Origin: Actinoplanes oryzae
Lineage (GTDB): Bacteria > Actinomycetota > Actinomycetes > Mycobacteriales > Micromonosporaceae
Assembly: GCF_030757795.1 (NCBI RefSeq)
Contig: NZ_JAUQWH010000007.1
Location: 1-64,000, forward strand
Direction: 5' to 3'
Length of the DNA stretch: 64,000 nucleotides
In this document: positions 10,101 through 18,700 of the stretch, one piece after another
How positions within the stretch are numbered: position 1 is the stretch's first letter
Layout: every line of letters begins with the position of its first letter
Made by a program: the position numbers and the translations under genes
Notes under the pieces: model-generated
Databases searched by the model: none
Seen by the model: only the letters and a program-made list of their open reading frames with translations
What the model was told of the DNA's origin: nothing

Positions 10101-12502
10101 ACCGCGGCGCTGTCCGGCACTTCCATGGACACGAAGTTGCTCGTCCGCGGCACGGAGCCCGTCAGCGTGTAGACGTAGGTCCGGTCCCGGCCCCCGGTCG
10201 GCAGGCCGATCCCCTCCGCCGCCCCCGGGCGGAGGCCCTGCTGACCGATCCCGGCGTAGTTGCCGCGGTTGGTCAGGTGGATCTGCACCTGCACGCCCTG
10301 GGGCAACGGGCGCACGTTGTCGAACTCTCGCCGGAGCTCCGAGAGGCGCACGGGCGAAGGCGAGCCGTCGGGCGATATCGCCGCACCTTCCGGCAACGCG
10401 TTCATGCGCATGGCGATCGGTACCGCTTCGCCCCGCTCCTCGCGCCGGGCAACACTCCGCGCTGCCGCCGTCTGCAGGCGAGCGAGGTCGTCGTATTCCC
10501 GGCGCACCAGCTGCCGGAGTTCCTCGCCGAGCCGGCGCAGCCTGTCGACCCGGCCCCGGTTGAAAGTGCGCAGATTGGTGGCCAACGATGAATGATGCTC
10601 CACCCAGTTGTCCAGCGAGCCGCTGATGACAGCGAGCTGTGCACGCCGGCCACCGACGTCCCCGTCCTGCAGCGAGATGTAGCCGCGCACCGCTTCCTCG
10701 ACCGGCCACCACCGCGAGGAGGGCGAGGATGACTCCCGCATCACCGCATTCGCCACGTCCGAGCCGATCCAGCCCGTCGGCCCCACGGCCGGGGGCGGCG
10801 ATGCGTCCCTCGGCCGGCCGGGGCGCGGGCCGCGGGCGGAGAGCGGCTCGGCCTCGGACCCGCTGGAGGTCTCCGGATGTGCGTTGCCCGTCGTCGCGCC
10901 GTCCGGCTGGAAGGCTCCTCGCGGCACATTCGCGATCCGGTCGAGGTGGCGCTGCTCGAGCCGGGGATTGTCGGCCGGATCCGTGGTCTGCATGATCGAT
11001 CGGCCGGGGCCGGGATCATGCCGCTTCAGGGCCCACCGCAGGGGGACGCCGTCGCGATCGATGAAAGCGTTGACGCCCTCGAGGACGTACTCGTCGAACA
11101 AGCCGAGGGTGTGCGCGAGCTCGTGGACGATGTCGAGATCCGTGGTTTCCGGCGTCCAGTGCCGCTGTGTCGTCACTCCCTCGGTCATCGTGGTGACCTC
11201 GAGGTGGGCGTCGGCCGCGTTGTCGACGAAGACCAGCCGGACGTTGAACTGGTCGTCACCGGGACCGATACGATATTGGGCGTTGTAGAAGTCGCCGGCC
11301 GCCCGCTCGATCCGGCGTAGTCGCTCCGGGGAGAAAAGTCGTCCCGCGTCCCCGTCGTCCGGCCGCACATGCAGCCGGATCTCGAAGTCCTGGACGCGGG
11401 AGCCGTTGCCGGCGATCAGTTCTCTGTGGTCGTACGCCAGGTCGCGCCGGATGCCCCGCAGTTGCGGCTTGACCGGGGCGAAGGGGGCCATCTGCCGCCG
11501 GGCCAGCCGATAGGAGTCCCGCACGATCCTGGGCACGGACGGCGTCGTGGACGCCAGGCGCTCGGCCACGTCGATGACAGTCGTCGACCGGAGGACTCGG
11601 GGTGGCACTTGAGCCCGCAGGACGGCGATGTCCCGTTCCGACACCCAGGAAGATTCGTCCCGTTGCTGTTCGCCCGGGTCGCCGATGCTGTCGCCGGCCT
11701 GCGTGATCCCGGCGTACCGGAGGGTGCTGAACTGCCGGGGCAGCAGGCCCGGGGCGACCTGGCCGTCCGTCACCCGCAGGGTGGAAAGGCCGTCGCGATC
11801 GTTGATGACGAGGAACGTGGTGCCGTCGGCGACGACCGAGGTACGGCTCCCGACCGGCAACGCGCCGAGATGGGCCAGCAGGTCCGCGTAGCCGGCGGCG
11901 GCGATCGTCTCCGCGGGCGCCGCCGGAATGGTCGTCTCCCCCGCGTGCCGCTCGGCCACCACCGAGCTCGGCAGGCCCAGCAAGGCGTGCTCGCCGGCGA
12001 ACCGCAGCTGTCCCGGGAACGGCAGGTCGCGGGACATGGCCGACGGCAGGGTCAGCCCGTGGTCCCGGTCCAGCACGTGGGTCCGGGGCAGGACCCGTAC
12101 GCCGGAGGCCGAGCTCGGGCTCACCACCCGGTGGTCGTTGTCGATCGGCAGGCCGCGGTCCCCGAACGCCCCGATCAGGTCGGCCCGGCCCACCACATCG
12201 ATCGGAAGGCCGTGCCGGTCGCCCCGCCGGTCGACCTCCGTGTCCGTGAGGGCGCCGGCGGCCTCTCCGTCCACGACGTCGACCCACCGCGCGAGCGTCG
12301 ACGCGTTGCGCAGCAGCACGCCCTCGACGCTGAGGGCGCCGATGCTGCCCTCGTCGAAGAACACCCGCACGACGCCGTCGATGCGCGGCGCGGCCCGTAC
12401 CTGGGCAGGCGGTGTGGCGCCACGGTCGAGGGAGAGAAAGACGCCGCTGTCGACCAGCGAGAAACCCTCGAGGCAGATCGCGGGGGTGACGGTACCGGGC
12501 AT
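4127..12502 (-). CDS. Giant multidomain polymorphic effector-like protein (2,791 aa)
   Basis: The N-terminal module (about 1-285) matches the second giant at 45837: ICLEG(F/I)S near the start, RAAPRI, PFPGQLRF and FLVIND. A zinc-protease motif HELAHTLGLFDE starts at His460 (HExxHxxGxxD). An ART-like segment (about 735-895) begins IHLTNRGNYAGI and continues into a TYVYTL strand. Another region (about 1340-1520) resembles DUF3626, with RFRNFWETSTTGG, PKYAALV, STITPGDS and FEAQIHG. Long helical stretches with two hydrophobic patches (about 1880 and 1960) precede a C-terminal module (about 2120-2791) that is shared with the fragment at 50908 and ends LQAAIAEC. The start ATG has GGAAGG upstream and follows the 704-aa gene by 12 bases. 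No signal peptide is seen. I infer a type VII-associated effector from context; the toxic activity is not proven. Confidence 0.8.
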   Translation of the reverse strand: MPGTVTPAICLEGFSLVDSGVFLSLDRGATPPAQVRAAPRIDGVVRVFFDEGSIGALSVEGVLLRNASTLARWVDVVDGEAAGALTDTEVDRRGDRHGLPIDVVGRADLIGAFGDRGLPIDNDHRVVSPSSASGVRVLPRTHVLDRDHGLTLPSAMSRDLPFPGQLRFAGEHALLGLPSSVVAERHAGETTIPAAPAETIAAAGYADLLAHLGALPVGSRTSVVADGTTFLVINDRDGLSTLRVTDGQVAPGLLPRQFSTLRYAGITQAGDSIGDPGEQQRDESSWVSERDIAVLRAQVPPRVLRSTTVIDVAERLASTTPSVPRIVRDSYRLARRQMAPFAPVKPQLRGIRRDLAYDHRELIAGNGSRVQDFEIRLHVRPDDGDAGRLFSPERLRRIERAAGDFYNAQYRIGPGDDQFNVRLVFVDNAADAHLEVTTMTEGVTTQRHWTPETTDLDIVHELAHTLGLFDEYVLEGVNAFIDRDGVPLRWALKRHDPGPGRSIMQTTDPADNPRLEQRHLDRIANVPRGAFQPDGATTGNAHPETSSGSEAEPLSARGPRPGRPRDASPPPAVGPTGWIGSDVANAVMRESSSPSSRWWPVEEAVRGYISLQDGDVGGRRAQLAVISGSLDNWVEHHSSLATNLRTFNRGRVDRLRRLGEELRQLVRREYDDLARLQTAAARSVARREERGEAVPIAMRMNALPEGAAISPDGSPSPVRLSELRREFDNVRPLPQGVQVQIHLTNRGNYAGIGQQGLRPGAAEGIGLPTGGRDRTYVYTLTGSVPRTSNFVSMEVPDSAAVGVLTTGRGFVRDSNYPGGANQYGNRIPPVRTFEPEAEATYSFTLPASPRTAAGIAAFVNQQRAAENRSELTVDEAVNRVRAEMFRRYGFHVTEQLASRAHAPRSAAQRFSPPTTHAPYGYPQTFAPSPVFGGPSSGGSLHRQPLPSPRYRSTGERDSSFSGSPSSRSHHRPKQHDDKHHDLKYWEHRDFDDDDYYARAPRRVSNADYVVEEAPTALSAPPSTAWRRMSLAIHPDDLPRERPGPPSSDPLRTMQDAWQEITEAHRAYRRTRSSGRADILADVRMSREEMDNADRLFESFLTASTPLLNRGQRERERELRELDRRISHLQQRPDREAELGDARNYHVLLTDQLFTLNVELANRAAQRATQRMVPAARDLRLVQLLRQPTSTARRELEDDRAAVERVLEGLPRDASGTTATRNVLRDRVASLDEDLDIFNEISHRTNWEALRDAPATALVLAARRGRRYAERERNAAMRRFQRAQWSWLESYPDVRSHDFERILDRAHNRLVHEYNLVTTTNLNRMTAGGRTVLDELISGSDARFRNFWETSTTGGAADSARRGVAEERFGYAATLRRERNGGGAFQSSHPDDRDRFNPGDMDRRDLPKYAALVSPERSRGIAQFGNVSFHWSATVRGRSTITPGDSFHSGALGAGSYSSSQHAYPLLAYGREDVVRLVLAEATNFRYDPGMLSEVRNGDVANGQFVLSYFEAQIHGDLGWADVERVVISGGSPSVAQQAERLRDFRRQYQYRFRIDLPDQQHRAVAGPANDYYINMASIGLVTAGSAKLRVLKSDLASGDVSALREVLAGLGAKDSASATGVARYLGERQGLAAHETVEALWESYTFAAGTLGRSGLQTLVNLYEQVHQELADLDPAAAHPLPPIEQTLAPSYFTAQPVDTGVEAYPAQLDEQELPTRTLRRAQPLGEQPSTAQAAELDHLAAQRLQSARELSQILGELSHEKWLTGSLLGSNAAETVRRQVTLVGFRHLLTDAAERLKDARRRLPTGVVPSAAEQAGFNQAYADVAHSSEALAKYSETIAHQVKTTIEHRAVNAVVGQQETRFGAALDKFLATASTAANMGAGMLIPTGMSWATALVNLGTTGATQAATHMYQQWQSRHFSDEHTLTEALHEHQRNPLLMAEQNLKAVKEGFGLFMAAAGIGGGYVPGWAIISAALAKIGNAYLDAELQLAKDMLEHPDRVVEERVLSWRLAEDIWTSVRTEIHDKVKDPSTLMTLYGAATGEADVLGLAGIGSDIAVAGIIEIVKAIIPLHPEHPVTESTMLDSIRALAGAHVTDGYQPVPTISRATSFGPLPEGVPERTIHGHRVLAADAHQSQVQIEYHGAKVWGSLDGETGEFTPVRLDDGSYVPQHVWKNRTVGRNSYSYKITGSDGREREVLVRGTWSEPFAGTSFTKVFRTEDGRLEWGQPMAPTSTDSDEYNLHKVLDPSWFTDFVWEPQDVLSVDHGHSDLGLTAAGRHPEHDPWAMEQKASWIARRAVALSLSTGRATDLLTVHVEGGGHGHNALRRGFEHLTGHDENARAQETGRLRAASVRAWMVERVGHHLGRFADKYRIAPGRVPAAESLFAPATSRGTATTTRAPGRGVLGEEAMRQTFVWADEHEALSPGAFMPGPDELAEPAWMAQVRAGLVPADENVPNVTVFAAESATAVKLPAGLADAARQRPDRQFLVVDGGRSGKLPAEAVAQLNLALVQFQAGGRTVTPVVRGTRGPQIDRVLSEYGAGVVLEIPAGLGRVFVSASPAEDFVYDPALQSETIGVEMLDDAALSRSAQPVELPEIDEAVGGFLYSLSSVEDRFGALKAQWQHFSQDSTREQIKTTVDRVPDVAAMALAKPLLDFGPEDDTVVQVMTRPVSERPAVLAKVFADRLADGTADAEKLATISDAATRGADRETQHGYGPFVTGLMLDSIEKARAGQFADAEALVRGMKGAGKLTGEQINAWTTAVGQLRDSTRDLTDVAKQQFLDLQAAIAEC
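7700..9560. other. AT-richer insert inside the giant effector gene
   Basis: This stretch stands out by eye against its surroundings. By hand count, 8521-8580 has 28 G+C of 60 and 7741-7800 has 33 of 60, while 5041-5100 has 47 of 60 and 11281-11340 has 41 of 60. It encodes the DUF3626-like segment and the Arg/Glu-rich helical region before it. Compositional shift in the middle of an otherwise uniform open frame suggests that this module was acquired by recombination. Edges are approximate. Confidence 0.6.
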
Positions 12503-12514
12503 GACGAACCTTCC

Positions 12515-14629
12515 TCAGTGGCAGGTCACGATGGTGTTGACGAGCTCCGTGAGCTGCGCGTCGGCCGCGGGGAAATGCGGCCTGACCTGGTTCTTGACGA
12601 TGTAGAGCCAGGCGACCCGGTCCTCGCCGGTGAGGCAGTCGATGGACTCGAGCAGCGCCTGGCGATCGGCGTCGGCGCCCAGGCCCTGGGCAGGGAAGAT
12701 GGTGCCGAACAGAGTTTCGGCGATGACCGCATGGGCGCGCAGGGTCTCGGGCTGCATGACCGGGCGGGCGGCTCGTTCGCCGTCCAGCTCGCCCTTGGCC
12801 TTCATCACCGCGATGCCGTCGGCCGGCGCGAGGCCGGTGGCCGCGGTGAGCATGGCCTGCACCATCTCGCGCAGCCAGAGCAGGGTCAGCATGTAATCGC
12901 CGACCTCGGCGTCGAACGGGACCCGGCGGTCGGTGAGATAGCCCAGCAGGAACCGGTCGTCGGCGGTGCGGGTGTGCGGCCCGATGGGCTCGGTGATCCA
13001 CGCGTTCGCCGGCGCGATCGGCGGCTGCCCGGCCAGGGCCGGATCGGCGGCGGCCCGCAACGCGGTGGTCACCAGCGTCCGGTACGCGGGCAGGGCCACC
13101 TCGGGCTCGGCGAACGGGCTGGCGCCGATGGTTCCGCCCAGCAACCGGTCGGTCTTGAGCAGGCGCTGATCGTGCTGCTCGATCAGGCGCGCGATGAGAT
13201 CGGCGGCGTCCTGTGTGCGTACGGAATCAATGTGCTCGTGGAAACGCCCGGCGGCCTCTTCCCACGTGTTCGACGCCAGCAGGTTCCGCAGTTCGGGCGG
13301 GACGATGTCGGGCGCCGTCCGGGCCAGCGATCTTCCGCGGGCGAGGATCTCGGGAGCGAGAGCGCCGTACCGGTCGCGCCGGCCGTCAGGGCCCATGACG
13401 TCCCAGACCCGCACGAAACCGTCGGGTACGGGCTGGATCGCCGAGCGCTGGTGCTGCTGGGTGACCAGCCACATGAGCTGGTCGTTCGCCTCGGTGGCGA
13501 GGACCAGGGGCATTTGGGGGTTGTTCTTCAGGATCGAGTGCAGGGCACGGCTCTGCGCCGGTTCGAGCGTGCTGGGCCCGTTCACAGACCGGCCACCCCG
13601 GACGTTGACCAGGACGACGTCGGCGTCGGTCCGTCCGGCCTCCGCCAGCAGCTCGCGCTGGGTCGGCGTCAGAAGCCCTTCGTCCCACGGGCCGACGAGC
13701 ATGGTCCGGCCCGGGCCAGAGGTGTCGACGCTCAGCCGGAAGGTGTCGTCGGCAACCACGGCCGGGGCGTACGCGGTCCCGTCCGGGCCGAGGAACAGCG
13801 CCGTCGTGCCGGCCTGTTCCAGAAGCCGGGTACGGGGGTCCGCGGCGCCGTCGCTGGTGAAAGCGGGCAGGATGCCGTCCGGCGCGTTGACCGCCCACCT
13901 CGCGACACCGTCGTCGTCGCGGATCAGCCAGCGCAGCTCCGGCTCGGTCGCTCCGGGACTCCACCCGTGGACCAGCACGGCCCGGGCCCGCCCCTCGGCG
14001 ATCTCGTCGACGATCTGCGGCAGGGCGATCCGCGCGAAGGTGCCGCCCAGAGCCTCTTCCAGGCCCGTACGTGTGACCGGGGCCGGCGATCCGAGCACCC
14101 GCAGGTCGTATCCGGGCTCGGCCCCGAACAGCGACAGCGGTACGCCGAGCAAACCCGAGCGGTCGGCCAGCCACCCGGGCTCGTCGGTCAGACCATCGGG
14201 CCGGCCGCTCAGATAGTCGGTGAGCTTTTCCTGCGACGGCGGGCTGGCATCGGCTCGCAGGCTCGCCACAGCCTCGCGCTGCGCGACGGTGGACGGCGGC
14301 CTCAGGTCCGCCACGTCGACGCCGAGCTGATCGCGGGCCCGCTCGAGGAGCGCCAGGTCGTCGACCACCGTGAACTGCCCGGGGTCGAAGACCGTCACCG
14401 CGACGTGCCCGCCCTTGGTGACCTCACCGCGTACGTAGTCCCGCAGCTGCGGCCGGGCGATGTCCTCGCTCGACGCGAAGAGGGTGACCGTGCCCGGCGG
14501 GACGGTCACGTCGCCGATCAGGTCGATCAGCCGGTCGGGGAGCCCTTCCGCCGCCGAGCCGTGGCGGAACAATGCCTTGCCCGCCCCCATGACAGTGACG
14601 AAATCAGCGCAGTCCTCGAGCACGCCCAC
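12515..14629 (-). CDS. 704-aa protein related to the giants' C-terminal module
   Basis: No named family recognised. The 704-aa chain has no signal peptide or membrane helix. It contains repeated alpha/beta elements (for example PPGTVTLFASSED, VVLVNVRGG, MPLVLATEA) and a helical C-terminus. Its last 60 residues follow the pattern of the 2,791-aa protein's end (ADxxALL, a Leu-Thr-Gly-Glu turn, AW, then a helix) and finish TIVTCH, with Cys next to last. I read it as a short paralog carrying only the C-terminal part of the giant family, possibly a partner or a protective homolog of the giant encoded 12 bases downstream. Start GTG at 14629 has GAGGAG 6 bases upstream; a second GTG lies two codons in. 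Confidence 0.65.
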   Translation of the reverse strand: MGVLEDCADFVTVMGAGKALFRHGSAAEGLPDRLIDLIGDVTVPPGTVTLFASSEDIARPQLRDYVRGEVTKGGHVAVTVFDPGQFTVVDDLALLERARDQLGVDVADLRPPSTVAQREAVASLRADASPPSQEKLTDYLSGRPDGLTDEPGWLADRSGLLGVPLSLFGAEPGYDLRVLGSPAPVTRTGLEEALGGTFARIALPQIVDEIAEGRARAVLVHGWSPGATEPELRWLIRDDDGVARWAVNAPDGILPAFTSDGAADPRTRLLEQAGTTALFLGPDGTAYAPAVVADDTFRLSVDTSGPGRTMLVGPWDEGLLTPTQRELLAEAGRTDADVVLVNVRGGRSVNGPSTLEPAQSRALHSILKNNPQMPLVLATEANDQLMWLVTQQHQRSAIQPVPDGFVRVWDVMGPDGRRDRYGALAPEILARGRSLARTAPDIVPPELRNLLASNTWEEAAGRFHEHIDSVRTQDAADLIARLIEQHDQRLLKTDRLLGGTIGASPFAEPEVALPAYRTLVTTALRAAADPALAGQPPIAPANAWITEPIGPHTRTADDRFLLGYLTDRRVPFDAEVGDYMLTLLWLREMVQAMLTAATGLAPADGIAVMKAKGELDGERAARPVMQPETLRAHAVIAETLFGTIFPAQGLGADADRQALLESIDCLTGEDRVAWLYIVKNQVRPHFPAADAQLTELVNTIVTCH

Positions 14630-14641
14630 GTTCGCTCCTCG

Positions 14642-14956
14642 TTACTGACCGAACGCCGTGAGCGCCTCGGTCACTTCGCCCATCCGTTGCTCGGTCAACC
14701 GGCGCAGCTGCGCGCCGGCGTCCTTGAGCGCCTCCAGCACGAGGTCTTCCACCTCGTCGGGACGGCGACGCTCGAACAGTTCCGCATCCAGCCGGACGTC
14801 GCGGAAGTCGGCGTCCGCGGTCATCGTCACCGCCACGGTGCCGTCGTGCGACGTGCCGACGACCTCGCTGTGCGTCAGACGGTTCCGCATGTCCGCCATC
14901 TGCTCGGAGACCATCCGCGCCCGCTCGAGCAACTGATCCAGATCATCCGACGCCAT
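14642..14956 (-). CDS. YbaB/EbfC-like protein of the ESX operon
   Basis: This 104-aa protein has an N-terminal helix (DDLDQLLERARMVSEQMADM), a three-stranded sheet centred on GTVAVTMTADADFRDVRLD, and a C-terminal helix ending in GEVTEAL. This is the layout of the small dimeric YbaB/EbfC nucleoid-associated family. Members of this fold are frequent in actinobacterial ESX loci, where some act as ESX accessory proteins rather than DNA binders. A strong AAGGAGG precedes the ATG. It lies between the WXG100 pair and the 704-aa gene, with a 92-base gap upstream and 12 bases downstream, so it belongs to the operon. Confidence 0.75.
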   Translation of the reverse strand: MASDDLDQLLERARMVSEQMADMRNRLTHSEVVGTSHDGTVAVTMTADADFRDVRLDAELFERRRPDEVEDLVLEALKDAGAQLRRLTEQRMGEVTEALTAFGQ

Positions 14957-15048
14957 CGCGTTCCTCCTTCAGGACCGCACATTCCCATGGAGAACGGGAG
15001 CACCGGCCAGGTCCCCGAAGGGGGACCTGCCGGACCACCGCGGCCTGC

Positions 15049-15360
15049 TCAGCCCTTCCAGGTACGTACGTTGTCCGACTCACTGACGACGTAGTTGTTC
15101 CACGACACGTTCACGGCCGAGGCGATATGGCCGAGAATCCCGTTCTCCCCGAAGAGGCCCTCCGCGGCCATGTTCCACTGGTTCTGCAGGTCCTGGTAGT
15201 ACGACCACGCCGGGCCCTGCCAGGTGTCCTGCAGGGGCGCCAGCTTGGCCCGGAGGGCGTCGAGCTGCTCGAGGATCAAGGTCGCCTTGGCCTGGAGCTG
15301 CTGGCCGGCAAGTTCCAGCTCGGCGGGGACGCGCAGGTTGCTGTTGGCGACATCAGCCAT
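15049..15360 (-). CDS. WXG100-family ESX protein A
   Basis: This 103-aa helical-hairpin protein carries the turn motif W47-Q-G49 and, 43 residues after the Trp, Y90-V-V-S-E94, the YxxxD/E export signal of type VII substrates. Length and layout fit ESAT-6/CFP-10-like proteins, which pair as helical bundles and leave through EccC. It follows its likely partner by 12 bases and has GAGGAG before its ATG. The two together form a classic esx pair, although both members carry a YxxxE tail, whereas many pairs have it in only one. Confidence 0.9.
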   Translation of the reverse strand: MADVANSNLRVPAELELAGQQLQAKATLILEQLDALRAKLAPLQDTWQGPAWSYYQDLQNQWNMAAEGLFGENGILGHIASAVNVSWNNYVVSESDNVRTWKG

Positions 15361-15372
15361 GGTGAACTCCTC

Positions 15373-15702
15373 TTACAGGTTGGCTACGGGGAAACCGCGA
15401 GTAGCGCTGTCGACGGCGGTCAGGGTGGAGACGTTGGCCGTCTCGGCCTCGACATAGTTGGTCGACGTCCTACGCAGACCGGCCGCGATGCCAGTAAGCG
15501 CGTTGTGCAAATTCCTGCCGCACGTGTCGAAGTCGTACGTCACGTTGCTGAAATTGTTTGCGGCCGTGCCGTGCCAGAGCGCCTCCAGATTGACGACGAA
15601 CTTGCGGACCGACGCCAGTTCAGCGTCGATCTCGGCGGCGGTGTTGTCGCAACTCACCGCCGCGTCGGAGATCATCTCCGGTGTTACGAGAATGTGGTCC
15701 AT
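15373..15702 (-). CDS. WXG100-family ESX protein B
   Basis: This 109-aa helical-hairpin protein has the turn W43-H-G45 and the export motif Y83-V-E-A-E87, exactly 40 residues after the Trp. It probably forms a heterodimer with the WXG100 protein encoded 12 bases downstream. A strong GAGGAGG lies before the ATG. It starts 13 bases after the stop of the repeat protein, whose C-terminal tail has the same Trp-to-Tyr spacing. The two Cys residues (18 and 61) are unusual for the family and might cross-link the hairpin after export. Confidence 0.9.
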   Translation of the reverse strand: MDHILVTPEMISDAAVSCDNTAAEIDAELASVRKFVVNLEALWHGTAANNFSNVTYDFDTCGRNLHNALTGIAAGLRRTSTNYVEAETANVSTLTAVDSATRGFPVANL

Positions 15703-15715
15703 CGCTAACGCCTCC

Positions 15716-18700
15716 TCATGCGCTTGTCATGTTCTTGGTGTTCGTGCTCTCGGCTCCGACATAGTTGTCGTACGACTTCTGCATGGCCAGAATCGCGTCG
15801 TCGAGCAGACCCTTGGTATCGGCCGCCAGCTTGCCCATGTCCTTGGCGAGTTCCTGATACTTGGCCCCGGACGGGCTCACCCAGACGGAGCCGATCGCAT
15901 TCTCGAAGTACGACTTCAGCGTGTGCAGGTCGCCTTCGATCAGGTCCCGGCGGCCCTCGATCGTCTTGATCGCGGCGCCGAGCTTGGGGATCTCGACGGC
16001 GTACTCCGCCTTCTCCCCGTTGACGATCTGATAGACCGGGTTGCCGTCCTGGTCGGTGCCCACCACGGTGCCGTCGCTGAACGTCGACTCCGTGATGCCG
16101 TCCGCCTTGTACTGGATCTCGACGGCGGTGCCTTTGCTGTCGTACCCGTGCGTCGGCTTCCCGTCCGCGGTGAACTCGTCGTAGGTCCAGCCGTTCGACT
16201 GCATAGTCTCGACGTCACCGTCGGCGTTGCGGGTGACCACGGTGCCGTCGCTGTAGGTCCAGACGCTCCCGCCGTCCTCCGCGTTGACGATCGTCACCGT
16301 GTTGCCGGTGCCGTCCTCCTTGCCGGCCGTCGGCGCACCGTTCGCGTCGAACTGGTCGAACGTCCACCCGTCGGACGACAGCCGGGTGACATCACCCTGG
16401 CCGTTGTGGGTCACGGTCGTCCCGTCGCCGTACGACCAGGTGCTCGAACCGTCGGCGCCGTAACCGATCGACACTGTCTGCGGCGGCCGGCCGTCACCGG
16501 CCGGGATCGTGCCGTGCAGCGGCCGGCCGTCCCCGTCGAACTTGTCGTAGACGGTGCCGTCGGCAAGGACCTGCTTCGTGACCTCGCCGTCCGGATCGCG
16601 GTGGACCTGGGTGCCGTCCGACTCGTACGTCCAGACGCTGGCACCGCCGCCCTTCTGCTCGATGTCCACCGTCTGACCGCCGACGACACCGTGCACCGGC
16701 GCCCCGTCCGCGTCGAACTGGTCGAAAACCGAGCCGTCGGCCAGCTCCTGCCGGGTGACCACGCCGTCCGGGCCGCGATACACCTTGGTGCCGTCACCGT
16801 CGTACGCCCAGACGCTGCCGCCGTCGGCACCGTAGGAGATGTCGACCGTCTGCCCACCGACCGTCCCGTGCGTCGGCTTGCCGTCACCGGTGAAGGCATC
16901 GAAGGAGGCGCCGTCGGCCGTCGTCTGGCGGACCACCTCCCCGGCCGAGTTCCGCTCGACGGTCGTACCGTCGGAGAAGCTCCAGGTGCTGCCGCCCCCG
17001 TCGGAATAGCTGATGCCGACCTGCTGGCCATTCACCGTGCCGTGCGTCGGCCGGCCATTGCCGTCGAACGCATCGAAGGACGCGCCGTCGGCGGTGACCT
17101 GGCGCTCGACGTCGCCGTCCGCCGCCCGGTCAACCCGCGTACCGTCGCCGTACGACCAGGTGCTCGAGCCATCACCGTCGTAGGACACCGACACCTGCTG
17201 CGCCGGTCCGCCGTCCGCACCCGGCAGCGTGCCGTGCGTGGGCTTGCCGTCCTCGGTGAACGCGTCGAACGAGGCCCCGTCGCCGGTCGTCTGATCAACC
17301 ACGTCACCGTCGGCGTTGCGGGAGACGCGCGTGCCGTCGGCGTACGACCAGGTGCTCGAACCGTCATCGCCGTACGAGACGGACACCTGCTGCGCCGGCC
17401 CGCCATCGGCACCCGGCAGCGTGCCGTGCGTCGGCCTGCCGTCGCCGTCGAAGCGATCGAACACCGCACCATCGGCGGTGCTCTGACGGGTGACATCGCC
17501 GTCAGCATCACGCGCCACCGACGTGCCGTCGGCATACGACCAGATACTCGAACCGTCGTCGCCGTAGGACACCGACACCTGCTGCGCCGGCCCGCCGTCC
17601 GCACCCGGCAACGTGCCATGCGTGGGGCGACCGTCGGCGTCGAACCGGTCGAACACCGCACCATCACCGGTCGTCTGACGGATCACGTCACCGTCAGCAT
17701 CACGAGAAACCCGCGAACCATCCGCGTACGACCAGGTACTCGAACCATCATCGCCGTACGACACCGACACCTGCTGCGCAGCACCACCATCAGCACCCGG
17801 CAACGTGCCATGCGTGGGGCGACCGTCGGCGTCGAACCGGTCGAACACCGCACCATCACCGGTCGTCTGACGGATCACGTCACCGTCAGCATCACGAGAA
17901 ACCCGCGAACCATCCGCGTACGACCAGGTACTCGAACCATCATCGCCGTACGACACCGACACCTGCTGCGCAGCACCACCATCAGCACCCGGCAACGTGC
18001 CATGCGTGGGGCGACCGTCGGCGTCGAACCGGTCGAACACCGCACCATCACCGGTCGTCTGACGGACTACGTCACCGTCAGCATCACGAGAAACCCGCGA
18101 ACCATCCGCGTACGACCAGGTACTCGAACCATCACCGTCGTAGGAGACGGACACCTGCTGCGCCGGACCGCCGTCCGCACCCGGCAACGCGCCGTGCGTC
18201 GGCCTACCATCGGCATCGAACCGGTCGAACACCGCACCATCACCGGTCGTCTGACGGACTACGTCACCGTCAGCATCGCGAGACACCCGCGAACCATCGG
18301 CATACGACCAGGTACTCGAACCGTCATCGCTGTAGGAGACGGACACTTGCTGCGCTGGCCCGCCGTCCGTGCCCGGTAACGTGCCGTGCGTGGGGCGACC
18401 GTCGGCGTCGAACCGGTCGAACACCGCACCATCACCGGTCGTCTGACGGATCACGTCACCGTCAGCATCGCGAGACACCCGCGAACCATCGGCATACGAC
18501 CAGGTACTCGAACCATCACCGTCGTAGGAGACGGACACCTGCTGCGCCGCACCACCACCAGCACCCGGCAACGCGCCATGCGTGGGGCGACCATCAGCGT
18601 CGAACCGGTCGAACACCGCACCATCACCAGTGCTCTGCCGCGTGACGTCACCGTCAGCATCACGCGACACCCGGGAACCATCCGCGTACGACCAGGTACT

